Origin: Candidatus Solibacter sp.
GTDB lineage: Bacteria; Acidobacteriota; Terriglobia; Bryobacterales; Bryobacteraceae
Length of the DNA: 52,220 nucleotides
Reading direction: 5' to 3'
Assembly: GCA_025361425.1 (NCBI GenBank)
Contig: JANYAH010000110.1
Location: forward strand, 1 to 52,220
The notes under the pieces were generated by a model. That model searched no databases and had not been told where the DNA came from. It saw nothing but the letters and a program-made list of their open reading frames with translations. How positions within the stretch are numbered: the first letter of the stretch is position 1; every line of letters starts with the position of its first letter. Below, one piece after another: positions 43,897 through 52,220 of this stretch. A program made the translations under genes and the position numbers.

Positions 43897-45315
43897 TCAG
43901 CAGGCCGACACTGTCTTGGTCCTGCGTGCGACATCCTTGAGGCGGTTGTGAAGAGTTCGGAGACTGACTCCGAGAATCTCCGCAGCCCTTGTTCGATTGT
44001 TCTTTGTGTGCTTTAAGACTAGTACGATGTATGCTTCCTCGAGTTGCTGCATCTTTGGTCCAACCCGAAATTGGATCGAATCCTCGGATTCCACACCGGC
44101 TGCTGGCCTGCTGATTGCCGCCATGTTGCCAAGATGTGCTTCCTGGGGCAAATGCCTCGACAGAATCAGTCCCTCGCCAGCTACAATCACGCAGCGCTCA
44201 AGCACGTTCCGTAGCTGCCGGACATTTCCGGGCCAGGACGAGTTCTGGAATCGTGCAAGGACCTCCGGATGCAGCCCGCCGACACGGCAATCATGCTTCC
44301 GATTCAAGTTCATCAGCAGGGCATCGCAGATCGCGGGAATATCCTCTTTCCGGTCGCGCAGAGGCGGCAAAGCGATGTGGAAGACATTGAGCCGGTAGTA
44401 AAGGTCTTCGCGAAGATGTTTCTCGATAATCGCCTGTTCAGGCGCGCGATTGGTCGCGGCGATCACGCGAACTTGGACGGCCAATTCTGTCTTCCCCCCC
44501 AGACGCCGCACGTTGCCTTCTTCGAGTACACGCAAAAGTTTGGCCTGGGTTCCGATGGGCATGTCGCCGATCTCATCGAGAAAAACCGTGCCGTTATGGG
44601 CTTGCTCGAAACAGCCGGCATGCCGCTCCACTGCTCCTGTGAAAGCGCCCTTTTCATGACCAAAGAGTTCGCTTTCGATCAGGCTCTCGGGCAAGGCAGC
44701 GCAGTTGATGGCAATAAAAGGGCCGCCAGCGCGAGTACTGATGCGGTGCACCGCGCGAGCCACCAGTTCCTTCCCGGTCCCGCTTTCCCCTGTGATCAGC
44801 ACCGATGCCGATGTCGGGGCGACTTGGCTGATCAACGAGTATACCTGGCGCATGACCGGGGAGCCGCCGACCAGATCTCCCAGCACGCCCTGAAAGCTCA
44901 ACTGGCGCTGAAGAAGGCTGGTTTCGTCGATCAAGCGCTTCTGCGTGGCAGCGCGTTCCAGCAGAACTCGCAGGATGTTCGGCTGCACAGGCTTCTCCAG
45001 AAACCAGAACGCCTTGAGATCGTGAACAATAGAGATCGCCTTCTCAATGTTTCCAAAGCCGGTCAAGACGATCGTGGGAGTGGTGTCACCCCCGGCCTGG
45101 AGGCCTCGGAGCAGTCCGAACCCGTCCATCCTGGGCATCATCAAGTCGGTTACGATGACATCTGCGGGAGACTTGGCCTGCGCTTCCATTGCTTCCTGTC
45201 CATCGGAAGCTGTCTCGACCGCGAATCCCAGCGCAGCAACCATTTCCGCCAGCAACTGCAGTTGTGCGTCTTCGTCGTCTACCACTAAAACGCGGATAGA
45301 GTTTTCGTAAGACAT
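43897..45315 (-). CDS. Sigma54-dependent response regulator (NtrC family)
   Basis: A 472-residue activator. The receiver has D57 in VTDLMMP and K108 (LEKP). The AAA+ domain has Walker A GESGTGKE (176-183), GAFTGA (223-228), which contacts sigma54, and VFLDEIGDM as Walker B. A Fis-type helix-turn-helix is at the C-terminus (NRTRAAEILGVSLRTLHNRLKD). The start is ATG 45315. All parts needed for sigma54 activation are present. Its targets are unknown; the divergent MEDS-metOD1-kinase cluster is a natural candidate. Confidence 0.93.
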   Translation of the reverse strand: MSYENSIRVLVVDDEDAQLQLLAEMVAALGFAVETASDGQEAMEAQAKSPADVIVTDLMMPRMDGFGLLRGLQAGGDTTPTIVLTGFGNIEKAISIVHDLKAFWFLEKPVQPNILRVLLERAATQKRLIDETSLLQRQLSFQGVLGDLVGGSPVMRQVYSLISQVAPTSASVLITGESGTGKELVARAVHRISTRAGGPFIAINCAALPESLIESELFGHEKGAFTGAVERHAGCFEQAHNGTVFLDEIGDMPIGTQAKLLRVLEEGNVRRLGGKTELAVQVRVIAATNRAPEQAIIEKHLREDLYYRLNVFHIALPPLRDRKEDIPAICDALLMNLNRKHDCRVGGLHPEVLARFQNSSWPGNVRQLRNVLERCVIVAGEGLILSRHLPQEAHLGNMAAISRPAAGVESEDSIQFRVGPKMQQLEEAYIVLVLKHTKNNRTRAAEILGVSLRTLHNRLKDVARRTKTVSAC

Positions 45316-45325
45316 GATGATCAGT

Positions 45326-45463
45326 CTACTCCGCCGGGCAACATAGCGCCAGCGCCAGAGCGGGCAATTCCGCACTCCTGGCTGGATCGGGGAGACGCAC
45401 AAAACTAGCAGGTTTGGCGGGCTTGGCCGCGCGCTTCTTTTTTGCCGTAATCAGCCGAGACAT
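45326..45463 (-). CDS. Possible 45-residue basic protein upstream of the sigma54 regulator
   Basis: ATG 45463 with AGGGAC about eight bases upstream opens a 45-codon frame ending 10 bases before the sigma54 regulator start. The N-terminus is Lys/Ala/Pro-rich (ITAKKKRAAKPAKPA) and the end is hydrophobic (LPALALALCCPAE). No homology is recognised. The tight spacing is the main argument for it being real. Confidence 0.3.
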   Translation of the reverse strand: MSRLITAKKKRAAKPAKPASFVRLPDPARSAELPALALALCCPAE

Positions 45464-45523
45464 TGATTCGTCCCTGGGCGTATACTGAAAATCAGGGGCA
45501 CGCTTTGGCGTGAAAAATGTGTT

Positions 45524-46324
45524 ATGTCCATCTGGGATGACGTTCTTGAAAAACCGGCTCATCGGGGCCATTTCGTCCAACTGTATTCCGATCTGCGGCC
45601 ACTCGCCCGTAACGTTGGGCGCTATCTCGCGCAGGGCTTGAGGCGCGGCGACCCGCAACTGGTAATCGCCAGCCGAGAGCACAGTGAAGCGTTCTGCCGC
45701 GAAATAGAAGCTTTCGGAATTGACCCGGAGACTGCCCTGGAAAGCGGCGGTCTACTTCTCCTCGACTGTCGAGAAACTCTAACTCAGTTTATGATGAACG
45801 GCCAGCCAGATTGGTTTCGCTTTAAAAGCACGTTAGAAGAAGCGATTCACCGGCTCCGGCCCATGGGACATGGCGCCACGCTTAGGGCTTATGGCGAAAT
45901 GGTGGGCCGACTTTGGACAACGGGCCAATACTCCGCGGCAATCGCGCTGGAGGGTTTTTGGAATAAGCTTCTTTGCGCTTTGAACTTCAACCTCTTCTGC
46001 GCCTACCCGATCGATATTTTTGACAAGGAGTTCCAGATGAATGGCGTGGACGCGATATTGTGCGATCACACACATCTGATGCCAACCGGCGACGATGGGA
46101 AGCTGGCTGAGGCGCTAACTCTTGCTTTGGGCGAAATACTGGGAATCAAGTCGGACGAGGTCCAGCGGCCGATGGCAGCCAACTATCGGCCATCGTGGGG
46201 CGTGGTTCCGAAGGCCGAAGGCACAATCCTCTGGATCAGGAAAAATCTGCCGGGCAAGGCGGGAGAGATCCTGCGGCTTGCCCGGCACCATTACCATGCA
46301 TCGCAGTCCGCAGTTTGTGCATAG
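45524..46324 (+). CDS. MEDS-domain sensory protein (DcmR-like sensor)
   Basis: A 266-residue protein made mostly of a MEDS domain (methanogen/methylotroph, DcmR sensory), seen in [45 protein letters not shown] and [15 protein letters not shown]. In DcmR this type of domain is linked to sensing dichloromethane-like small molecules; here the ligand is unknown. No DNA-binding domain is seen, so it probably passes its signal to a partner. It diverges from the sigma54 regulator operon and precedes metOD1 and a multi-PAS kinase. Confidence 0.82.
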   Translation: MSIWDDVLEKPAHRGHFVQLYSDLRPLARNVGRYLAQGLRRGDPQLVIASREHSEAFCREIEAFGIDPETALESGGLLLLDCRETLTQFMMNGQPDWFRFKSTLEEAIHRLRPMGHGATLRAYGEMVGRLWTTGQYSAAIALEGFWNKLLCALNFNLFCAYPIDIFDKEFQMNGVDAILCDHTHLMPTGDDGKLAEALTLALGEILGIKSDEVQRPMAANYRPSWGVVPKAEGTILWIRKNLPGKAGEILRLARHHYHASQSAVCA

Positions 46325-46457
46325 ACCACGCGCCCTGCAAACCCTTCGCCGTTTCGTTACAAGCGGATGGCCACTCGCGGTGTATGTTCTGTTTGGACCA
46401 TGGCGTGCTGAGCTCAGGTCTCGCATACCCAATGATTTTCGAATTCTTGGAGATTTT

Positions 46458-46997
46458 ATGCCAACCTTTCCTAACGCAGCCAGCGCCGCAAGTTTGCAGG
46501 TGCCTTTGAATCGCGACATTTTCCTTCGCACGCTGATCCGCGAGCTGTCTGGGACTTTAGAGGACGTGGTGGGGCTCGAAGCCGCGGCCGGTTATATCAG
46601 CGTCGTCGGGCAAAATGTCGGAGAACAGATTAACCGGGACTATCGGGCGGCATTCCGCATCGACCGGCTGACCCGGCAACAGGTGTCGCAGGTCCTTGTC
46701 GATCTGAAACGCAGGATTGAAGGCGAGTTTTACATCATTGAGGAGAGTGAAGACAAGGTAGTGCTGGGCAACCGCCGTTGTCCTTTCGGGGATAGAGTCA
46801 TTGGTCGAGACTCAATGTGCATGATGACTTCGAATGTGTTCGGAGCTATCGCTGCTGACAATTTGGGTTACGCGAAAGTCGAGCTTCAGGAAACCATCGC
46901 CGCGGGCAACCTCGGTTGCCGGGTTGTGGTGTACCTTACGCCGACACCCGAGGCGCAGACCGCCCACGGTCGAGAGTATTTCCGGGCCCGCGACTAA
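46458..46997 (+). CDS. Methanogen output domain 1 (metOD1) protein
   Basis: A 179-residue single-domain protein. The sequence [44 protein letters not shown] and [20 protein letters not shown] fits the metOD1 family, usually found as the output part of sensor proteins and of unknown activity. The paired cysteines (in RRCPFG and SMCMMTS) could bind a metal or be redox active. GGAG six bases upstream of ATG 46458 sets the start. Its stop is directly followed by the kinase ATG, so the two are coupled. Confidence 0.8.
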   Translation: MPTFPNAASAASLQVPLNRDIFLRTLIRELSGTLEDVVGLEAAAGYISVVGQNVGEQINRDYRAAFRIDRLTRQQVSQVLVDLKRRIEGEFYIIEESEDKVVLGNRRCPFGDRVIGRDSMCMMTSNVFGAIAADNLGYAKVELQETIAAGNLGCRVVVYLTPTPEAQTAHGREYFRARD

Positions 46998-49274
46998 ATG
47001 GAACCAGATCCGTTCCGGCAGTTGTACGATATTCTTCCCGAACCGATATTGCTGGTGCGGAGCGACGGGGTGTTGCTTTCGGCGAATGCCGCCGCTACGG
47101 AACTTCTGGGTTGCCCGGCATCGGGATTGATAGGAAAGACGCTTCGCGAGATCACCCTGGACACGGACGACAAACTCAGGCGCCTCTTCAAGACCTGGGA
47201 GCGCAGTCGTAAGCTCTTGCCTGGACGCCTGGTGTTTTGCGTGGATGGCTGCACGACCGTCGATTGCCAAGTTGAAGGGGGAGTATGTGCTCCCGCAAGC
47301 GAGCGGGCGCCGGGCTCTTTGGTCTTACGGTTGTCTGAAAAAGCGAAGGCGTCGTCCGCTTTTCGCGCGCTGACCAGACGCATCGAACAGCTGAACACCG
47401 AGATCATGGTACGGCGGCGGAGCGAGGCCATTTTGCACGGCCACAGGGAGTGGCTCCGCGCGATTCTTTCGAGCATCGGTGAAGGTGTTCTCGCCACGAA
47501 TGCGGCGGGCGAAATCACTTTCCTGAATCCAGTAGCTGAGGAACTAACGGGCTGGAAAGAATCGGAGGCGAAAGGCCGCCCTGTCCAGGAGGCCTTTAGG
47601 GTTGTGAATAGAATCACGAGAGAACTCCTTTGCAACCCTGTCTCCGAAGTCGTGTTGGAAGGGAGGACCACCATCTTAGAAAGTCAGGCACTGCTCATCG
47701 CTCGCGAGGGGAGGGAGCGGCTCGTCACGGGCCGCGGCACTCCCTTACATGACGAGGGTGGGGCTATCTCCGGCGCCGTTCTGATCTTTCGCGACGTCAC
47801 GGAGCAGGGCTTGGCCGCCATAGCTCTAGCCGCCAGTCAGGAGCGGCTCCGCGTGACCCTGAAGAATGCACCGGTATTTCTCTATACCGCCGACCGGGAC
47901 CTTCGCTATACCTGGATCCAAAGGCCTCATGCAAGCATTCCGGTCGAGGAACTGCTTGGAAGAAGGGACGACGAGATCTTCGCTCCAGAGGAAGTTCGGG
48001 AGCTCATCGAATTGAAACAACGGGTTCTCGACCGCGGTGCCGGTGAGCGAAAGGAGATTACGCTCAACGTCGGTGCGAGCCTGGAGGTATACGACATGAC
48101 GGTGGAACCGCTTTTAAGCGATGGCGCGGTCCTCGGCGTGACGGTTGCCGCTTTGGATGTTACGAAACGGGCGCGCGCGCAGCAAGCCCTTCGAAGCAGC
48201 GAACTGCACTTTCGGGAGCTCGCCAATTCTATGCCCCAGATGGTCTGGGAGGCGCGCCCTGACGGGTATCTCGACTATTATAACGAGCGTTGCTACGAGT
48301 TCACCGGTTTTCCGCGGGAAGAAGGCGGAGATCGAAGTTCGAGGCCTATCCTTCACCCGGAAGATAGGCAGTACTGTTTCGATACTTGGTACGGTGCGGT
48401 TTACTCCGGCCAACGCTATGAGATCGAGTATCGCTTCTGGGACCGCGTTACGGAGCGCTACCGGTGGTTCCTGGGCCGAGCGTTACCGGTCAAGAACGCA
48501 GAGGGCGAGATCACCCGATGGTTCGGCACTTGCACCGATATCGACGATCAGAAGCGTGTAATGGAGGAACTGAGACAGGCAAACGAGGGGCTGCAACAAT
48601 TCGCGTATTCGGCGAGTCACGACCTGCAGGAGCCTCTCCGGATGATCGCGATATACAGCCAACTCCTGGGCCGCAAGCTTGAGAATGAGTCCGACGCGGA
48701 GATCGCGGAATATCTCAGTTATACAATTCAGGGAGCGCGCCGTATGGAAGCCCTCGTCCGGGACCTGCTGGCGTATACCCAAGCTGGAGCCACAGGCGTC
48801 TCCGGCGACTTGAACGAGGTGGATTGCAGGACTGCTCTCGAAATCGCGCTTGAGAATCTCCAGCTGAGTATTGAAGAGACCGACGCACAGATTGTGGGCA
48901 CTGACTTACCCCTTGTCTGCGCGGATAAGATTCACGTGGTTCAGCTCTTTCAGAACCTGATTGGAAATGCACTGAAGTATCGCAGCGGGCAACAGCCGCG
49001 GATCAATATAACGGCCGTGCGCCGGGAGGCCGAGTGGGAATTTTCCGTGTCCGATAATGGCATCGGCATTGCAGAGCAATACCATGGCCAAATTTTCGGC
49101 GTCTTCAGACGGCTTCATCCGCATCACCCCTCTCCGGGGACGGGCATTGGACTGGCGATCTGCAAGAAAATTATCGAGCGCTACCGCGGTCGCATCTGGG
49201 TGGAATCGACAGAGGGCCAAGGCTCCACATTTCACTTCACGCTTCCTGCCGGCCACCCGCCGGAGAGTGTATAG
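46998..49274 (+). CDS. Cytoplasmic multi-PAS histidine kinase
   Basis: A 758-residue kinase with no transmembrane segment. PAS or PAS-like domains occupy about 5-75, 145-270, 280-395 and 400-515 (the last with the PAC-type FWDRVTERYRWFLGRALPVKN). The HisKA phosphoacceptor is in YSASHDLQEPLR (about 537), as in phytochrome-like kinases. The HATPase has N box LIGNALKYR, G1 DNGIGIA and G2 GTGIGLAICKKI. It has no start-to-stop gap with metOD1 and is followed 11 bases later by a single-domain receiver, its likely partner. Confidence 0.9.
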   Translation: MEPDPFRQLYDILPEPILLVRSDGVLLSANAAATELLGCPASGLIGKTLREITLDTDDKLRRLFKTWERSRKLLPGRLVFCVDGCTTVDCQVEGGVCAPASERAPGSLVLRLSEKAKASSAFRALTRRIEQLNTEIMVRRRSEAILHGHREWLRAILSSIGEGVLATNAAGEITFLNPVAEELTGWKESEAKGRPVQEAFRVVNRITRELLCNPVSEVVLEGRTTILESQALLIAREGRERLVTGRGTPLHDEGGAISGAVLIFRDVTEQGLAAIALAASQERLRVTLKNAPVFLYTADRDLRYTWIQRPHASIPVEELLGRRDDEIFAPEEVRELIELKQRVLDRGAGERKEITLNVGASLEVYDMTVEPLLSDGAVLGVTVAALDVTKRARAQQALRSSELHFRELANSMPQMVWEARPDGYLDYYNERCYEFTGFPREEGGDRSSRPILHPEDRQYCFDTWYGAVYSGQRYEIEYRFWDRVTERYRWFLGRALPVKNAEGEITRWFGTCTDIDDQKRVMEELRQANEGLQQFAYSASHDLQEPLRMIAIYSQLLGRKLENESDAEIAEYLSYTIQGARRMEALVRDLLAYTQAGATGVSGDLNEVDCRTALEIALENLQLSIEETDAQIVGTDLPLVCADKIHVVQLFQNLIGNALKYRSGQQPRINITAVRREAEWEFSVSDNGIGIAEQYHGQIFGVFRRLHPHHPSPGTGIGLAICKKIIERYRGRIWVESTEGQGSTFHFTLPAGHPPESV

Positions 49275-49285
49275 GATTCTTGAAC

Positions 49286-49732
49286 ATGAGTAACGGCCAA
49301 GCCCGCTGGGAAGAAGAACCTGATTTCCTACTGATCGCGGAAGACAACCCTGCCGACGTCCACCTGATTCGGTTGGCGCTGAAGCGCCATGGTATCTCTT
49401 GCGAGATTTGTGTTGTCCAGGATGGCGAGAGCGCGGTACGCTTTATCGAGCAGACGGAAGCGGATGCTTTTGCGCGGTGTCCCACGCTAGCGGTTCTTGA
49501 TCTGAATCTTCCGAAAGTCGGCGGCGATCGAATTTTGCAACGTTTACGTGAATGCTCTAAATGGATTCATGTGCCGGTTATTGTGATCAGCTCCTCCCTG
49601 TCCCACTTAGATCGCGCGACAGCGATCAACCTAGGCGCATCTGCCTATTTCTCCAAGCCAACTGACCTGGAGCAGTTCCTGGAGCTTGGAGCACTGATCA
49701 AGAACTTACTCCGACGGAAGCCTGCCGTTTAG
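49286..49732 (+). CDS. Single-domain response regulator, Rcp1-like
   Basis: A 148-residue receiver with phosphoacceptor D72 (LDLNLPKVGG), acidic pair in AEDNPAD and lysine in FSKP. There is no output domain. Rcp1-like receivers normally take phosphate from phytochrome-type kinases, matching the SASHDLQEPLR kinase just upstream. ATG 49286 is preferred over a TTG six bases earlier. Confidence 0.88.
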   Translation: MSNGQARWEEEPDFLLIAEDNPADVHLIRLALKRHGISCEICVVQDGESAVRFIEQTEADAFARCPTLAVLDLNLPKVGGDRILQRLRECSKWIHVPVIVISSSLSHLDRATAINLGASAYFSKPTDLEQFLELGALIKNLLRRKPAV

Positions 49733-49747
49733 CAGCCGCCGAGCGGC

Positions 49748-49870
49748 GTGAACGTGTTCGAAGCCATGGCTCAAGCCGGACACACGAAGCCGGAGACCAC
49801 GCTGGGCTACATGTTGCTCGATGTTTCACGGCGCGAGAAGGCGGCGCTAGACATTCAGCAGCGACAGTGG
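49748..49870 (+). pseudogene. C-terminal remnant of a tyrosine recombinase (integrase)
   Basis: Only about 40 codons match: FEAMAQAGHTKPETTLGYMLLDVSRREKAALD, the end of a phage-type integrase, with the nucleophile tyrosine in TTLGY and the His of AGHT. The rest of the frame up to 50197 has no homology. It is a remnant of a mobile element just after the signalling island. The stretch between here and 50072 holds nothing else that I can support. Confidence 0.55.
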
Positions 49871-50071
49871 CGGACGCAACTTGTCGAGATAGCGAAGGGT
49901 CAGAGGCTCCATTTCCGGAACGGTCTCGAAAGGGATGAAGCTGGCGGTCGAGTCCGCAAGGAACGAGCAGGGCCAGCGTGCCTACAAGGTGAAGTAGGCC
50001 GGCGGAACGCCCAGCTCACCGCCGCCGCCCTGCTTGGGTGCCGGCTTTATTACGGTAACGGGAGACCACAG

Positions 50072-50464
50072 CTAGGCAACTGGGACCGGGTTGATTACCC
50101 ACGAAGCGCCGTTACGAAGCTTGCCAGCGATCCCGCTGCGCTTCTTTTGGCCGTACACTACTCCGTGCGCTGGTTCTTCATCGATGGGATCGCGTGACAC
50201 GTGCTGGTTCAGCGACCGGGCATGTGCCGCGGTGATCGCTGCCAAGCCATAGCCAGCGTAGTTACGTCTGGCATCACCTGGCGGACGCCCGTCTCGGAGC
50301 ATAACGGACTCCAGAGCTACGGAGAGTTCCTCGTCCTTGAACGCAGTAGACGAGATGGAGGCGTTGCCGTGCTCATCCCAATCAACCCACGTGCGCGGAA
50401 TCCGGCGAAACAGTCTCTCCTCGTCCGCTATGCTCGGATCATCCTCAAAGGTGCGGGCTGTCAT
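50072..50464 (-). CDS. Conserved hypothetical protein
   Basis: A 130-residue protein that reads like a real gene: DDPSIADEERLFRRIPRTWVDWDEHG, SSTAFKDEELSVALESV, a GYGLAAITAAHARSL helix, then DPIDEEPAHGVVYGQKK and a C-terminal ASWVINP. I recall similar uncharacterised proteins with RRIP...WDE...SSAF...EPAH motifs in many bacteria, but have no function to offer. It lies among decayed genes, so it may itself be part of the lost mobile element. Confidence 0.6.
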   Translation of the reverse strand: MTARTFEDDPSIADEERLFRRIPRTWVDWDEHGNASISSTAFKDEELSVALESVMLRDGRPPGDARRNYAGYGLAAITAAHARSLNQHVSRDPIDEEPAHGVVYGQKKRSGIAGKLRNGASWVINPVPVA

Positions 50465-50689
50465 TCTGCTATGGTGAACGGCTACACCAGATTGGCGATT
50501 ATAGGAATGAGCAGCACCGTGTTCTCAGGGAGAGGGTGCTCAGTCTCCTCACCGGTCACTCGATTTCGGCAGTAAAAAAACGGCCGTTCACCCCGATCGA
50601 AGACAACTTCGAGGAGTGGCTGGCCGAAGTCTTGCCGCCGTCTGCACGTGGATCTGCAGCCAGCGGTCAGGATCAGTGCTTCTGCTGCC

Positions 50690-51400
50690 TACCTGGTCGC
50701 CCGTCGCTGCCTTTGCTGGCATCGCCGGTGGACACTGTGCGGCTGATATCGGACCTGCCCGCGGCGGCGCGAGATGCTGCCGCGGCCTCGCGCGCAGCCC
50801 GGCGGGAACAAATGCAGGCTCCAGCCTTTCGCGCGGTCGCGATTTCCGCGATGACGGCCCATGGCTCGGGAGGTGTGGTTGAGCGCGGCGGTGATGAGGG
50901 CACTGCCGGCAGGGATTGGGGATCGCTGATTCACGCGCTGCTCGATTATTCCGTCGTGAACCTCGCCTGTTCCGCCGAGGACCTTGCAGCCGTGGCCCGC
51001 TGGCAAGCGGCGCGGCTCGGCGCGGTTACTGGCGGACGTTCCGGCAGCGCTCGATGCGGTCGAGCGCGTGCACGCATCGGCGCTGTGGGAGCGCGTGCGC
51101 CAAGCGGAGGAACGCCACACTGAGGTTCCGCTCGCCGCCCGGATGGACGGGGACCCCGTGTCCTTGGCCCGCGGCATCGTTGATCTCGCGCTGAAATACC
51201 CCGACGGATGGCACATCGTCGACTACAAGACCGACTTCGCGCCTGTCGCTCAACTTGTCGAAATGTACGGCGAGCAGGTCCGCACTTACGCGGCTCTGTG
51301 GCAGAAGACCACCGGTGAACGGGTTGTCTTTGCCGGCCTATATTCGGTGCGGGAACTGGAATTGACCTGCGATGTCCGAGACGCTGTCCGAGGCGCCTGA
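50690..51400 (+). pseudogene. addA: Decayed C-terminal end of an AddA/RecB-type helicase-nuclease
   Basis: Two frames together give the end of AddA. The first (to about 51015) has LPAAARDAAAASRAARREQ, then RDWGSLIHALLDY. The second continues with LLADVPAALDAVERV, TEVPLAARM and the PD-(D/E)XK nuclease core GIVDLALKYPDGWHIVDYKTD, ending at 51400. A shift of frame near 51015-51030 breaks the gene, and the helicase part (about 800 residues) is absent. It cannot make a working recombinase and is probably a relic of a deletion. Confidence 0.65.
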
Positions 51401-51472
51401 ATCCGGCATTTGTGATCTACCAGCGAACAGGAGCAGAAATCACCTAATGCCTTTCCAAACTAGTGGAGTGCG

Positions 51473-52079
51473 TCATGCAGAATGCCGATTATCCAAGGCC
51501 TTGCGGGCGCGTTTGACCTTCTCCAGGATATCGGCTGCTTTCGCGGTCCAAATGAACGGCTTGGGGTGGTCGTTGTGCTTGTCGATGTAGGTGCCGATGG
51601 CCGTGATCGGTTCCTCGACATCGCGGAAGACGCCTCTCCGCAAGCGGTTTTGAGTCAGGTCCCGGAAGAAGCGTTCCACCCTGTTCAGCCACGAACTGCT
51701 GGTCGGCGTGAAGTGGATATGGAAGCGCGGATGACGGGCCAACCACTTCTGCACTCTCGGATGTTTGTGAGTGGCATAGTTGTCCAGGATCAGGTGGAGG
51801 ACTTTTTCTGAGGGCGTGACTTCGTCGATGACGCGCAAAAAGCGGAGCCACTCCTGATGCCGGTGACGATCATCGCACATTGAAATCACCGTGCCGTCGA
51901 GAGTATTGAGTGCCGCAAACAGGGTAGCCGTTCCATTCCGTTTGTAGTCGTGAGTCATGGTTCCGCAACGCCCCTTCTTGAGCGGCAAACCGGGTGGAGT
52001 CCGATCCAAAGCTTGAATCTGGCTTTTCTCATCGGCGCAGAGTACGATGGCGTGTTCCGGCGGGTTCAGATACAGCCCC
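51473..52079 (-). mobile_element. Truncated IS630-family transposase
   Basis: The reverse strand encodes the catalytic half of an IS630-type DDE transposase, from [13 protein letters not shown] to the stop at 51473. The DDE residues are seen as D in CADEKSQ, D in [10 protein letters not shown] and E in LNRVERFF. The N-terminal helix-turn-helix region (about 130 residues) is missing: homology stops near 52079, where aconitase sequence on the other strand begins. No terminal repeats can be verified because one end is lost. The element is immobile by itself. Confidence 0.85.
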
Positions 52080-52220
52080 AACATCACGGATCGGGCAGAT
52101 CTGGCGAATCTTGCGATCGCCAACACATCATTGCTGGTGGCGGACCCCGAGGTTTTTCAGTCGCCTGAGAAATACTACGACCAAATTGTCGAAGTCGATT
52201 TGTCGACACTCGAACCCCAT
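52080..52220 (+). pseudogene. Internal fragment of an aconitate hydratase gene (runs off the window end)
   Basis: The last 47 codons read [28 protein letters not shown] and VEVDLSTLEPH in one frame. This closely follows the stretch of mitochondrial-type aconitase that leads into its Leu-Glu-Pro-His segment, some 300 residues into the protein. The preceding part of the gene is absent: the sequence upstream is IS630 transposase on the other strand. Aconitase converts citrate to isocitrate. Whether the downstream part is intact cannot be seen. Confidence 0.7.

Noticed and set aside
45326-45682. 118-codon reverse ORF covering the MEDS gene start
   Set aside because: Only the last 45 codons, which do not overlap the MEDS gene and have a ribosome site, are worth considering; the rest is antisense to the MEDS gene.
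1-52220. CRISPR array, rRNA or tRNA genes
   Set aside because: No regularly spaced repeats and no recognisable RNA gene were found on reading through the window.

Overview
This window looks like a chromosomal piece of an Acidobacteriota bacterium, most likely a Solibacter/Bryobacter-type relative. The evidence is indirect: high GC, a vWFA protein of the type common in acidobacteria, a very long carboxypeptidase-regulatory/TonB-receptor protein, a TPR protein with a DUF5107 N-terminus, and many S9-peptidase/Gfo-Idh-MocA style genes. No rRNA or tRNA gene was seen that could settle the taxonomy.

Positions 1-14.9 kb hold housekeeping genes in mixed orientation: the 5' part of panB, thiG, an SDR epimerase, a natural TopB-RecQ fusion, rsmG, an MltD-like transglycosylase (broken by one frameshift), an EF-G paralogue of the EF-G2 type, and an S9 peptidase (also broken by one frameshift). 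Positions 14.8-15.2 kb contain an inverted repeat with several hairpins and a perfect sigma70 promoter. That promoter drives a tight four-gene operon (15.2-18.0 kb) for cysteine synthesis from a protein-bound thiocarboxylate: CysM-like synthase, M67/JAMM protease, CysO/MoaD-like carrier, and MoeB-rhodanese.

Positions 18.0-21.0 kb carry a secreted-type Gfo/Idh/MocA oxidoreductase and recN. Positions 21.1-30.2 kb are one long forward run: tolQ-tolR-tolA/tonB-tolB-pal-cpoB (cell-envelope Tol-Pal machine), then deoC, a fused aroDE, a tiny secreted protein and an amidase. A 3' remnant of an enolase-superfamily gene lies at 30.3-30.8 kb, directly against the promoter of a 1,224-residue TonB-dependent receptor. 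Then follow acyP, a YfhO-type membrane protein, the vWFA protein and the DUF5107-TPR protein.

From about 41.4 kb the character changes: base composition becomes less GC-rich and the genes are accessory. There is a BON protein and a YflT-like stress protein, then a signalling island (sigma54 response regulator plus a small histidine kinase, divergent from MEDS, metOD1, a multi-PAS histidine kinase and an Rcp1-like receiver). After 49.7 kb the window turns into a gene graveyard: an integrase tail, a conserved unknown gene, a decayed addA nuclease end, and a truncated IS630 transposase joined head-to-head to an internal fragment of an aconitase gene that runs off the end.

Several genes that start a transcription unit have a TANAAT box only 6-9 bases before the start codon, suggesting that leaderless mRNAs are common in this organism.
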